Of a stretch of DNA of 64,000 nucleotides, positions 52,546-61,700 are shown piece by piece. This stretch comes from Candidatus Hydrogenedentota bacterium (lineage in GTDB: Bacteria; Hydrogenedentota; Hydrogenedentia; Hydrogenedentales; JAEUWI01): NCBI GenBank assembly GCA_019637335.1, contig JAHBVV010000002.1, positions 62,001 to 126,000 on the forward strand. Reading direction: 5' to 3'. Every line of letters begins with the position of its first letter. Position 1 is the first letter of the stretch. The position numbers and the translations under genes were made by a program. The notes under the pieces are model-generated. The model was not told the origin of the DNA. It saw only the letters and a list, made by a program, of their open reading frames with translations, and searched no databases.

Positions 52546-52959
52546 TTATTCCTTCGCGGGGGCGGCCTGCTGCTGCTTGGCCTGCGCCGCTTTTTGCATT
52601 TCGCCGGGAGCCTTCATGGTGCAGCGGCCCTCAAACAGCACGCCCTCGGCAATGCTGACGCGCGGCGACATGATATCGCCAATGACCTTGCCGCCCGCGC
52701 AGATCTCCAGGCGTTCGTGGGCGAGCACGTTCCCGTGCACCTCGCCGCTGATGATGATCTGGCCCGCCACCAGATCGGCCTTCAGCTTCCCGCCTTCCTG
52801 CACCACGATCGTATCGCCGCTCTGCACCTGGCCCGATACCGTCCCCTCAATGCGGATCGTGCCCTGGGAACTGATATCGCCCTTTATGGTCGTGCCCTGG
52901 CCGATAATGCTTACAACTTTGTTCTCGTTGTAGGTCTTGGACTTGCGGGACTCAAGCAT
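52546..52959 (-). CDS. Bactofilin (polymer-forming cytoskeletal protein)
   Basis: 137 residues with a right-handed beta-helix of short repeats: VSIIGQGTTIKGDISSQGTIRIEGTVSGQVQSGDTIVVQEGGKLKADLVAGQIIISGEVHGNVLAHERLEICAGGKVIGDI. A short N-terminal tail and a Gln/Ala-rich C-terminal tail flank it. Bactofilins polymerise without nucleotide and localise wall enzymes. An M23 peptidase gene lies 130 bp upstream on the same strand, a pairing known from other phyla, where the peptidase docks on the filament. Confidence 0.92.
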   Translation of the reverse strand: MLESRKSKTYNENKVVSIIGQGTTIKGDISSQGTIRIEGTVSGQVQSGDTIVVQEGGKLKADLVAGQIIISGEVHGNVLAHERLEICAGGKVIGDIMSPRVSIAEGVLFEGRCTMKAPGEMQKAAQAKQQQAAPAKE

Positions 52960-53089
52960 GACGGGGTTCCTGTTGAATGTGCGCGTTCAAGCCACCGCGC
53001 CGGTTGGGGCGCCGCCGGTGCAGCCCGGGTACCGCGCATTGTACAGGAGCGCGCCCCGGATTGCGAGTCGCCGCCCGCGGGGCGCCCGG

Positions 53090-54097
53090 CTACTCGCTGA
53101 GGTACTTCTCGCCATCCACCGGCTTGCCATTTACCCGCACCTCATAGTGCAGGTGCGGGCCCGTGCTACGGCCCGTGCTGCCGAGATGGCCGATCACCAT
53201 GCCCCGGTCAACCCGGTCGCCCGGCTTCGCAATGACCTTCGAGAGGTGCGCGTACCACGTTTCGATCCCGTTTCCGTGATCCACCTTCACCAGGTTGCCG
53301 TAGTACTGATCGTACTCGGCAAACGTCACCTCGCCCCGGGCGGTCGAGATCACCTTCGTGCCCGTCGGAGCCGCCAGGTCCGTGCCGTCGTGGTGGCGAA
53401 CCCGGCGGTGGAACGGATCGCGGCGGTAACCAAAACGCGATGTCAGCTTGCCCGCGCCGTTCCAGAGCGGCCAGATCGAGGGAATACGCGCCAGCTTGTC
53501 CTGCGCGGCCTCGCCGTCCCGCACCAGTTCATTCAGGCTCCGGTGGCGCAGGCGGATCTCCTGGAGGATCAGGTCCGCCGACGGGCGGTTCATGCCGTAG
53601 ATCACATGCGGCGGGCGATACTGGTTGTTGACGCCCAGATAGGCCACCGGTGTGTAACCCGAGGGCGCCCCGCCCTGGCCGCCACCCGCCGGCGCCGCGC
53701 CATCCTCCGCCGGCTTCTCCCGCGGCGCAATGCCCGTGATGTCGCGGGCCTTCGCTTCCATGTCGTACAGTTCGCTCAGCTCCGCCGTGATCGTCGCGAT
53801 GCTCGCCTCGTACTCCCGCCGGATACGCTCCAACTCCTCCTTCGTGACCGTATCCCCGGCTTCCACCGGCGCGGACGGCGCCGCCGGCAGCGAAAGCTCC
53901 CACTGGATCGCCCGGTACTGCTCGTGCAACTCGCGCGCCTGCGCCGAAACCACACGGTGGCGCTGGTAAAAGAAGGCCGACGCAAAGGTCAGGCCCGCAA
54001 GAAGGACGATCGCAATCCAGAAGTGATATGCCGCCAAAGAGAAAGTCTGCGTTCCACCCCGATCCTGCGGGATGAGCATGACGGTCCAACGTTTCAT
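53090..54097 (-). CDS. M23 family metallopeptidase with membrane anchor and coiled coil
   Basis: 335 residues from ATG 54097. A membrane helix lies at about 22-42 (FWIAIVLLAGLTFASAFFYQ). A coiled-coil region follows, with IQWEL and EELERIRREYEASIATITAELSELYDMEAKARDI. The C-terminal LytM domain has SRFGYRRDPF, zinc ligands in HHDGTD and HLHYEV, and YGNLVKVDHGNGIETWYAHLS. It cleaves peptidoglycan cross-bridges. The topology is periplasmic, and the adjacent bactofilin suggests a cell-shape module. Confidence 0.9.
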   Translation of the reverse strand: MKRWTVMLIPQDRGGTQTFSLAAYHFWIAIVLLAGLTFASAFFYQRHRVVSAQARELHEQYRAIQWELSLPAAPSAPVEAGDTVTKEELERIRREYEASIATITAELSELYDMEAKARDITGIAPREKPAEDGAAPAGGGQGGAPSGYTPVAYLGVNNQYRPPHVIYGMNRPSADLILQEIRLRHRSLNELVRDGEAAQDKLARIPSIWPLWNGAGKLTSRFGYRRDPFHRRVRHHDGTDLAAPTGTKVISTARGEVTFAEYDQYYGNLVKVDHGNGIETWYAHLSKVIAKPGDRVDRGMVIGHLGSTGRSTGPHLHYEVRVNGKPVDGEKYLSE

Positions 54098-54403
54098 CTG
54101 CAAAGGGCTCCTCAGAACGCTCGGCGCATGGTGATTCGGGCGGCCAGTAGTGTGTCGGCTGCGTAAAATCTCTACCACGATGTAACGACCGCAACGTTAC
54201 GGGGTAGTATGCCCGAGGGGGCCTTTTTAGTTTCCGCTAGTGAGGGGGGAACTATAGCACGGGACAACCGGGCCAGTCAATCACCTTTTGATAAACCATA
54301 CTCAAGTAGAGCATTTTCTTGTCGAAACCGGGCCGCTTTTACGGGGTTTTCACACTTGAGCGTATACTATTCTTGACGTGGCCCGTTGCGCGCCAGTCAC
54401 GAT
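54098..54403. other. Gene-free spacer upstream of M23 gene
   Basis: About 300 bp without a supported gene. It contains a small hairpin GTAACG-ACCGCAA-CGTTAC (54182-54200) followed by GCCC-GAGG-GGGC and TTTTT (54211-54227), a weak terminator-like element on the plus strand although no plus-strand gene ends there. The remainder is relatively AT-rich and probably holds the M23 promoter on the minus strand. Confidence 0.35.
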
Positions 54404-54952
54404 TCACGCGTATTGCACAAACATCTCGATAAAATCCTCCGGACGCTTCCCCGCATACTCCCGCCGGTTAAACACCGCCACCAGATCCTGGTAGTCCTGC
54501 TGGTGGCCGCTGTCGTCCAGGTACAGTTCATACAGCGGCTGGGTATCCACCAGCCCATCGCGATGGCGCGGGCACCCCACATCCTTGTGCAGCGAGAAGC
54601 CCTTGAAGGATCCGTCCCGGAATTCATCCAGCTTGAACGGGTACAGCCGGCAGAGTATCGGCCGTGATTCGTAGATCGAGCAATAGCGCGTCTTCTTGTT
54701 CAAAAAGAAGCACCCCTTCGCACCGCGTTTTAACGCCATCATGTACCGCGCCTTGCCCACCCGCAGCCACGTCGGATCGCCCTTCGTCACCCCCGTGATT
54801 TCATCCGGCCTCAGAAACTCCAGGAACTCGTGCGGGTTGGCGCCCTCCTCCCGCACAATCCGGATCACATCCCACGGCGTCGGCAGGCACACCACATCCG
54901 TGCAGCAATGCCCCGTGTGGTGGCACGAGAATTGTACCGTATCGCGTCCCAT
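54404..54952 (-). CDS. YkgJ-family cysteine-cluster protein
   Basis: 182 residues from ATG 54952, with GGAG five bases upstream; an earlier in-frame ATG at 55018 lies at the edge of dispersed repeat A and is less likely. Cysteines cluster as CHHTGHCC and C in DVVCLPTPWDV, then YCSIYESRPILCRLYPFKLDEF and the later GCPRH. This is the YkgJ/UPF0153 zinc- or iron-sulfur-binding pattern. Function in bacteria is unsettled. The gene is isolated and its promoter region adjoins dispersed repeat A. Confidence 0.82.
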   Translation of the reverse strand: MGRDTVQFSCHHTGHCCTDVVCLPTPWDVIRIVREEGANPHEFLEFLRPDEITGVTKGDPTWLRVGKARYMMALKRGAKGCFFLNKKTRYCSIYESRPILCRLYPFKLDEFRDGSFKGFSLHKDVGCPRHRDGLVDTQPLYELYLDDSGHQQDYQDLVAVFNRREYAGKRPEDFIEMFVQYA

Positions 54953-55003
54953 ATTCGCTCCGTACGACGTTCTGTAAAGCTCTTTTATAAACGGCCCTGG
55001 CCC

Positions 55004-55142
55004 GTACCGAAGTTTCAAATGAAGCCACGGGCGCCACGTTCAAGCTCCGCGGCTCCGCCGCGAAGGCTTGAGCGTGCGAGACTCCAGAAGAGCGCCAACA
55101 GTCAAGATCAGTATTTCATCCTCAACGAGTGACGCAACACGT
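55004..55142 (-). repeat. Dispersed repeat A, copy 2 (inverted relative to 353-493)
   Basis: Reverse complement of the 140-bp repeat at the left end of the window, with the same core blocks ACTGTTGGCGCTC, GGAGTCTCGCACGCTCAAGC and GAGCTTGAACGTGGCGCCCG. The internal hairpin is retained with different stem bases. A degraded CGCGAAT-type repeat follows at about 55310-55345. Apart from these the 54953-55477 spacer holds nothing recognised. Confidence 0.75.
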
Positions 55143-55477
55143 CATGAACGGCTGTACCAAAGCCGTGGCGGACGGGTATGCGCCACCGTCTCTCAACGTC
55201 CGCCTACGCGGCTCGCACTTCCAGGCGGGGACAGCGGAAGCGGCGCTTTCGAATATTCGATAAAACCACCGATCCGCCGCCTCGAAATCCCGCGGAGAAC
55301 AATTCATCTCGTCATTCGCGTGAACTCGCATCCATTCGCGGTTCACAAAATTCCGATGGCGGGCCCGGTCGCGCCCCGATCCGGCCCCAACAATACCCCA
55401 AGCCGCCCCCGGGCCTCAATATTCCAGCGCCGCGCGCGGCGCGTGTTTTTACCGGGAATTGCTGCTATACTGTGCGC

Positions 55478-55582
55478 ATGGAAGAACGGAGGGATCGGCC
55501 CATCGCGCGCCCGAAGGGGGGCGCGCGCCCTGGGGACAGCCGCCCGCCGGTGCTATCGAAGCGAAGCGATTTCCTTTTCTAA
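55478..55582 (+). CDS. Possible 34-codon leader peptide, weak
   Basis: ATG 55478 opens a 34-codon frame (MEERRDRPIARPKGGARPG...) just downstream of a TATACT -10-like hexamer (55466-55471) and 22 bp before the 41-codon peptide gene. It has no good ribosome site, and Arg/Pro/Gly-rich frames are common in this GC range, so it may be untranslated leader. Listed because of its position. Confidence 0.2.
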   Translation: MEERRDRPIARPKGGARPGDSRPPVLSKRSDFLF

Positions 55583-55604
55583 ACTGGCCAAGGAGAAAGT
55601 CAAT

Positions 55605-55730
55605 ATGAATACGGCGCCGAAGCTCGCATCCAACATCGAAGTCCTCCTGGACGTTATTCTGCAGATTATCACTGTAATCCGCGAACTCTTTGAACTGATC
55701 GGGCTGCCGCTCCCGCTCTTCGGGAAGTAG
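55605..55730 (+). CDS. 41-residue amphipathic/hydrophobic small protein
   Basis: ATG 55605 has AAGGAGA about nine bases upstream, and the frame ends at TAG 55728-55730. The product has a polar lead (MNTAPKLASN), then a long Leu/Ile/Val-rich helix with regularly spaced acidic residues and one Arg (IEVLLDVILQIITVIRELFE), then LIGLPLPLFGK. It has its own -10-like TATACT at 55466 and a perfect terminator 38 bp downstream, so it looks like an independent transcription unit. It could be a membrane-active peptide, a type I toxin or a small membrane protein; no family recognised. Confidence 0.6.
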   Translation: MNTAPKLASNIEVLLDVILQIITVIRELFELIGLPLPLFGK

Positions 55731-55768
55731 CCCCCGCCCCGCGGGGCATCCCGCACCATAGAATCGAA

Positions 55769-55799
55769 CCGCCCGGAAGGCGGACGGCCTTCCGGGCGG
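55769..55799. terminator. Bidirectional terminator between small protein gene and trxB
   Basis: A perfect 12-bp stem, CCGCCCGGAAGG (55769-55780) and CCTTCCGGGCGG (55788-55799), with a seven-base loop, followed by a T/C-rich run on the plus strand. It lies between two convergent genes. The downstream T run is interrupted, so efficiency may be moderate. Confidence 0.7.
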
Positions 55800-55829
55800 C
55801 TCCTCTTGTCTTCTTCGGGCCGGCCCGCG

Positions 55830-56777
55830 CTATCCCTCCCGGGATTCCAGCCAGCGCGTCGCGTCAATCGCCGCCATGCAGCCGCTGCCCGCCGCCGTCA
55901 CCGCCTGCCGGTACACGTGATCCTGCACATCTCCGCAAGCGAACACGCCCTCCACGTTCGTGTAGCTCGTGCCGGGCTTCGTGGCGATATACCCGTTGTC
56001 GTGCAGATCGATGATGCCCTCGAAAATGTCCGTGTTCGGCTTGTGCCCGATGGCCGCGAAATAGCCGGTGCATTCGATCTCGCGCGTCTCGCCCGAATTC
56101 ACGTCCTTCAGGCGCACCCCCGTAACCCCGTCCTTCTCGTCGCCCAGCACCTCGTCCACCACCGAATTCCACTCCACCTGCACCTTCTCGTGTGCGATCA
56201 CCCGATCGCCCATGATCTTGCTCGCCCGGAACTTGTCCCGCCGGTGCACCACGTGCACCTTGCTCGCAAACTTCGTCAGAAAAAGCGCCTCCTCCATCGC
56301 CGTATCGCCCCCGCCCACAACCACCAGCGGCTTGTTGCGGAAACGGGGCAGCGCCCCGTCGCACGTCGCGCACGCGGAAACGCCCTTGTTCTCGTAACGC
56401 GCCTCCGACTCCAGCCCCAGATACTTAGCCGTCGCCCCCGTCGCGATGATCACCGTCTTCGCCTCCCACACCGTCTCGCCCGAATAGACCTTGAACGGGT
56501 GCGACGCAAAATCCACCTTCGTGACCGTCTTGTACTCAAAGCGCGCGCCAAATTTCCCCGCCTGCTTCTTGAAATCCTCCATCATCTGCGGGCCCGTCAC
56601 CCCCTCGGGATAACCCGGATAATTCTCCACCTCCGTCGTCGTCATCAGCTGCCCGCCCGGCAGGATATCCTTGCTCAATTCCCCCTCCAGGACAAGGGGG
56701 TTCAAGTCGGCGCGCGCCGTATACAGGGCGGCCGTGTAGCCGGCGGGCCCGGAACCAATAATCAATACATTTTCCAT
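55830..56777 (-). CDS. trxB: Thioredoxin reductase
   Basis: 315 residues. FAD-binding [18 protein letters not shown], then [19 protein letters not shown], redox-active CATC ([16 protein letters not shown]), NADPH-binding [28 protein letters not shown] and C-terminal [28 protein letters not shown]. This is the complete low-molecular-weight enzyme that passes NADPH electrons to thioredoxin. It stands alone; no thioredoxin gene is nearby. Confidence 0.96.
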   Translation of the reverse strand: MENVLIIGSGPAGYTAALYTARADLNPLVLEGELSKDILPGGQLMTTTEVENYPGYPEGVTGPQMMEDFKKQAGKFGARFEYKTVTKVDFASHPFKVYSGETVWEAKTVIIATGATAKYLGLESEARYENKGVSACATCDGALPRFRNKPLVVVGGGDTAMEEALFLTKFASKVHVVHRRDKFRASKIMGDRVIAHEKVQVEWNSVVDEVLGDEKDGVTGVRLKDVNSGETREIECTGYFAAIGHKPNTDIFEGIIDLHDNGYIATKPGTSYTNVEGVFACGDVQDHVYRQAVTAAGSGCMAAIDATRWLESREG

Positions 56778-57027
56778 GGTGTTTCCTTCATGAAGAGCCG
56801 CGGGAAAAGGGAGGCTGGAGCCCCGATCATACTAAATATGCCCGAAGCGGTGGAAATTGTGTCACGCGGCCCCGCCGTCCTGCCCCAATGGATACCCGCG
56901 GGAACGCGTTCACCGCCTGCTCCCGCGTCGAATCCCCATCGGAATCGCCGCCATCGGCTTGACACGCCCCGCCGGTTTTTTCTACAATACCTCTACGTCG
57001 TCCTGCGCTACGCGCTGGTCGGCTTTG

Positions 57028-57103
57028 GGGGGTATAGCTCAGTTGGTAGAGCGCATGACTGGCAGTCATGAGGCCTGCGGTTCGATCCCGCATACCTCCA
57101 CCA
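57028..57103 (+). tRNA. tRNA-Ala (anticodon GGC)
   Basis: 76 nucleotides including an encoded CCA. Acceptor arm GGGGGTA / TACCTCC with one G-T pair, D-arm GCTC / GAGC with the AGTTGGTA loop, anticodon arm CATGA / TCATG with loop CTGGCAG (GGC anticodon), variable AGGCC, T-arm TGCGG-TTCGATC-CCGCA. A strong terminator follows nine bases after the CCA. Confidence 0.96.
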
Positions 57104-57111
57104 ATGGTATC

Positions 57112-57143
57112 AAGGACTTACGGCGATCCCGTAAGTCCTTTTT
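57112..57143 (+). terminator. Rho-independent terminator after tRNA-Ala
   Basis: AAGGACTTACGG (57112-57123) pairs perfectly with CCGTAAGTCCTT (57129-57140), with a five-base loop, followed by further T residues. Confidence 0.92.
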
Positions 57144-57613
57144 CCGTTTCCGGCGGGCAAATGTCACAAAAATGTTGCAGTCCATAAGAACGACCCGTGG
57201 CGCACCGGAACGGAAACCTGGCACAACCGCGCTTTTCTCCATCAGCGCCCCGAGTCCAGGGTTCGCGCCAAACCGGCCGTTTTTCTAATGCAATGCGGGA
57301 CTCTTTCGGGCCGTTTACGCAGCGATTCACCCCATGCGCCAATCCAGAAGTTCAATAGTTGCTCAAAAGTGACAATGCAATTTTCCCAAAATCGATATTT
57401 ATTATTCATCTTTGCGCAATTCTATGGGATTGCCCGCCCCGTGTTGACCGATTGCATGCGGCCTGACGCCGTGCGCCGGTGATCGCCGGGCGCCCTTCGC
57501 TTCCGTAAAGCCGGGAAATCCGCACGCTCCACCGCGGCGAATGGGGCATACAGCGCTTGATCACCTGCCGTCCCCGTGAAGGAAAAGGCGCGCCGTATCC
57601 AGGATGGCGTGAT

Positions 57614-57630
57614 TGGCACGGTTCATGCTT
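57614..57630 (+). promoter_or_regulatory. Sigma-54-type -24/-12 promoter before PEP-CTERM gene
   Basis: TTGGCACGGTTCATGCTT has GG (57615-57616) and GC (57627-57628) ten bases apart and the TTGGCACG element intact, with one mismatch in the -12 box. It is about 130 bp upstream of the PEP-CTERM start codon. The rest of the 57144-57740 spacer shows no gene. PEP-CTERM genes elsewhere are known to be controlled by the PrsK/PrsR sigma-54 system, which makes the match plausible. Confidence 0.6.
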
Positions 57631-57756
57631 CCCGTACCCGCAGGCGCGCATTCCTCCCGATTCCCGGGCCGGGCGCCGCAAAGAAACTCTGCCGTGCAGG
57701 CCCGCGAGGGGCGGCGCATGGGCGTCAAGAAACCAGGTGAAAGGATGATCATCCCA

Positions 57757-58503
57757 ATGATGGCAAAACGTGTTGGATATATGCTCCTTGTGATGGCGGG
57801 TTCGATGTGGATGGCGCTGCCGGCTGCGGCAATCACCATCGACGACTTCATCAGCATTAACGATCCGGGGTCCGCGCTGTTGTTTGAATTCGTGGTGATC
57901 GATGCCGGTCCGCTGCCCAATTCCCCGGACGCCGATCTCATCGGGATCGACCTCGGCCTCGCCGTGTCCGTGCAGAGTGGGAAGATTCTCTTCGAGATCG
58001 CGAACGCCTCGACCGCCGCCTCCGCCATCGCCGCAATCTACTTCGACGACAGCACCTCCCGGGGCGGATCCCCGCTGATCGCAAACGGCGCGATTCACGC
58101 CACCGCGGGTTCGAACGTATCCTTCTTCGTTGGGCCCGGTTCGCCCTCGAATATGCCCGCCGCGAACAATCTGGATCCGGTCTTTGCAGCCAACACGGCC
58201 CTGAGCGCCCACGCCCACAACCCCACGCCCAGCCGCGGCCTGAACCCGGGCGAGAACCTGGTGCTCTCCTACGATTACCTCGTCGCCCCCGCCCTCGTGG
58301 GCGAGGCCCTGCTGGATGGCACGCTGCGCCTCGGCCTGCATGTGCGCAGCATCGGCGAAGCCGGTGAATCGGACGCCTTCGTTATCCATCCCTTCGGTAC
58401 GCCGTCCACGCCCCAGGCGCCGATTCCCGAGCCCGCAAGCGTGCTCCTGCTCGGTATCGGCGGCGCGATGCTCGCCCTCCGCAAGCGCCGGTCGAATATC
58501 TAG
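57757..58503 (+). CDS. PEP-CTERM-anchored exported protein
   Basis: 248 residues from ATG 57757 (57745 is an alternative in the same frame). A signal peptide (RVGYMLLVMAGSMWMALPAAA) is followed by a beta-rich body with IGIDLGLAVSVQSGKILFEIANAS. The C-terminus carries the sorting signal IPEPAS, a hydrophobic LLLGIGGAMLAL helix and a basic RKRR tail, as recognised by exosortase. No exosortase is in the window. The likely fate is the outer surface or extracellular matrix. A terminator follows at once and a sigma-54-like promoter precedes. Confidence 0.85.
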   Translation: MMAKRVGYMLLVMAGSMWMALPAAAITIDDFISINDPGSALLFEFVVIDAGPLPNSPDADLIGIDLGLAVSVQSGKILFEIANASTAASAIAAIYFDDSTSRGGSPLIANGAIHATAGSNVSFFVGPGSPSNMPAANNLDPVFAANTALSAHAHNPTPSRGLNPGENLVLSYDYLVAPALVGEALLDGTLRLGLHVRSIGEAGESDAFVIHPFGTPSTPQAPIPEPASVLLLGIGGAMLALRKRRSNI

Positions 58504-58526
58504 CTCCGACATTAAGCCCGGTTTCG

Positions 58527-58560
58527 GCCCGGCGTGCACGGAAGTGCGCGCCGGGCTTTT
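58527..58560 (+). terminator. Rho-independent terminator after PEP-CTERM gene
   Basis: GCCCGGCGTGCAC (58527-58539) pairs with GTGCGCGCCGGGC (58544-58556) with a GGAA loop and one wobble pair, followed by TTTT. It lies 23 bp after the stop codon. Confidence 0.9.
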
Positions 58561-58740
58561 CTGTTTCGACGGGGTGTGAGGTTCCGACATGCCAGTGGGG
58601 TCCGCGACAGTCGGTCGAAACCCAGTCCCGCGAGGCACTCTGCGCTCACCCCATCCAATTTCCGCCGTTGCGCGCGGTTTATCGCCCGCGTTATGCTGGC
58701 CCTTTGCTGGCGATAACCGCCGGACGGAAAAGGGAACGGG

Positions 58741-61700
58741 ATGTCGCTGGGATTGGTCCTGCTGATAATCGAGGCCCTGGCCGTGTACGGCCTGGTCTTC
58801 GGGACCCACGCGGCGCGGGCCCGGCTCACGCTCGTGCCCTACTACGTCCTGCTCGGCGTCCTCGCCGCCACCCTGCGCTGGACCACCGACGCCGGCATCC
58901 AATACGAATACGGCCCCTTCACCTTTATCCTCGGCTCCGTCGTCTTTTTCACCGCAATCCTCTTCGGCGTCTTCCTGCTCTACCTCTTCGACGGGATCCA
59001 GGCGACGCAGATCGGCATCTACGTCGTCGTCGCGGTATCCGTCGTGTCTCCCGCCGCCGCCATGCTGTTCCAGTTCCAGCTTGCGGAATTGGATCCCGAT
59101 ACCGCCTCCCGCATTCTGCTCAGCCCCGTCCGCCTCTATGTCGCGTCCACGGCGGCGATGGTCCTCGATTTCCTCTTCCTTGTCATGTTCTGGGAGTTCC
59201 TCGCCAGCCACGCCAACCGGGTTCCATTGCTGTTACGGATTGCCGCCTGCCTCCTCTGCACCTACTGGCTCGATACCGTGCTCTTTTGCGCCGGAGCCTT
59301 CTGGGACGCGCCCGGCTTCCTGAGCATTCTCAAGGGCAACCTCATCAGCCGCGCCGCCCTCACCGTAATCGTATCGCCCATACTCGCGTTGTATGTCGCC
59401 TGGGAAAAGGAGCGAAACCGCGAGCAATTCACGCCCCGCAGCATTATGGCGATCCTCCACCGGAGCGCCCGGCGCGAGTTCGACCTCTTCGTCGCCCGGC
59501 GCGAGATCGCGGTGCGGCGCGAGGCCGAGGACGCCCTCCGCCAGCGGGATTCCATTCTGAAATCTCTCGCCTACGCCGCCGAGCGAATCCTGAACCGCAG
59601 CGGCGACGCCAGCAGCCTGGCGGATATTCTGCACTCGCTGGGCAGCGCGGCGGGCGTATCCCGGGTGCGGCTCGCCGAGAATATCCGCGGCCCGGCCGAG
59701 GAATGGCGTATTGCCGAGCGCTTCGCGTGGTCCGCGCCGGGCGGCGGGGGCGGAGGCGGCTCGCGGAACTGGCCCGCCGTGTCCTATGGCGAAGCCGGCC
59801 TCGCGCGCTGGGAAGCCACGCTCGCCCGGGGCGAGGCGATAGCCGGGGATACCCGAACCTTTCCCGCAAGCGAACAGGACTTCCTGAGCACCCTCGGCGT
59901 ATCCAATATCCTCGTGTTGCCGCTCTTCGTGGCCGATACCTGGTGGGGATTCATCTGCTTCGAGGCGGACGACCCCGCCAGGCCCTGGCCGGCCTCTGAA
60001 ATTGACGCGCTCCGCGCCGCGGCCGGCACCCTGGGAGCCGCAATACAGCGCGGGCGCATGGAACGGGTGCTCCGCGAGTCCGAAGAGCGCTTTCAACTCG
60101 CGCTGCTCGGCGGAGACCTCGGCCTCTGGGATTGGGACATCGAGCGGGACCACGTCATCTACAACGATCGTTGGGTCCGTATGCTCGGCTATGAACTGAG
60201 CGATATCGAGCCCAGTTCCCGTTACTGGGAGTACCTCATTCACCCCGATGACTACCCGCGTGTGGGATCCCAGATGCGGGCGCACCTCAAGGGGGAGACG
60301 CCCTTCTTCGAGGCCGAATTGCGCCTGCGCGCCCGCGATGGCTCCTGGCGATGGATACTGAGCAAGGGCAAAGTGGTCTCCCGCGACGCGGGGCGTCGCG
60401 CCATCCGCCTCACCGGAACCCACCTCGACATCCAGCGGCTCAAAGATGTCGAAGAGGCCCTGCGCTATTCCCAGGAAATGTTTCGCCTCATGTACGAGTC
60501 CTCGCCGGTCGGCCTCGTCCTCTGCACCATGGCGGGCGCCTGCGTTCAGGCCAACCGCGCCTTCCTCAACATCGTGGGCTACAGCGAGGCCGAGCTGCGC
60601 ACGCGGACCCACGGCGACTTGATGGCCCCGGGCCTCGAGCTTGCACGCGCCGCACTCTACCAGAGCCTGCGCAATTCGGGACGCTACGGGCCCCGCGAGG
60701 CCGAGTACGTGCAGAAAAATGGCGCCCGCGTGCCCGTTCTGCTCAACGGCTTTCTCGTCACCGGAGCCGACGGCAAGCAATACATCTGGAGCATGGTCGA
60801 AGATATCAGCGACCGGAAAGCCGCCGAAGAGGCCATCGCCGAGGCCGAGCATTACCGACACCAGGTCGAGGCCCGCATCGAGGAGACCCTCCTGCGCGGG
60901 CGCCCCCCTACCGGCCTGCGCGGCGTCGAAATCGCCGTACTCAACGCACCCACCGAACACATGGACGGCGATTTCACCGATTTTGTGCGCATCAACGATC
61001 GCTGCTTCGACGTGATCGTCGGCGATGTCATGGGCAAGGGCATCCTCGCCGCACTCGTCAGCGCCGGAGCCAAAAGCCACTTCCTCCGCGCATTCTCCAC
61101 CCTGCTGGCGGAGGCGCGCGGGCGCGCGAACCCGTCCCCGGCGGCGCTCGTCGGCGCGGTCCACAACGCCATCACCCGGCAGCTGATCGATCTTGACTGT
61201 TTCCTCACCCTCTGCTACGCGCGCTTCGACCTCGACGCCGGGACCGTTACCTTCGTCGACTGCGGCCACACCAAAACCGTCCGCTATCGGGGCGCCGAGG
61301 ACGCCTGGACGCTGCTGGAGGGAGACAACGTGCCCGTCGGCTTCCTGGATAGGGAGTCCTACGAGGAGCGGGTGGTGGACCTGCGCCCCGGCGATACCTT
61401 CTTCTTCTATTCCGACGGCCTCACCGAGTCCCGCGACGCGACGGGTTCCCTGTTCGGCGTTGAACGCCTCGCCGAGGCCATCGGGCTCTACGGCGCCCTC
61501 GATTCGGAAGAGCTGGCCGTGCGCGTGCTCGAGACCGTGCGGGACTACGCCGGACAGAGCAGCAACGGGGACGACAAGACCTGTGTCGTGGTCAAGGTCG
61601 AAGAGCCCCCGGAAGAGCGGGTTCCGGCCGCGCGGCTCGCCATCGCCGGGGACATGGCCGAGTTGGACCGCGGACGGGCGTTCCTGCGCGCCTTTCTCGA

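Noticed and set aside
54911-54930. Sigma-54-like TGGCACGAGAATTG on the plus strand
   Set aside because: The -12 GC is missing (GT instead) and it lies inside the YkgJ coding region on the opposite strand.
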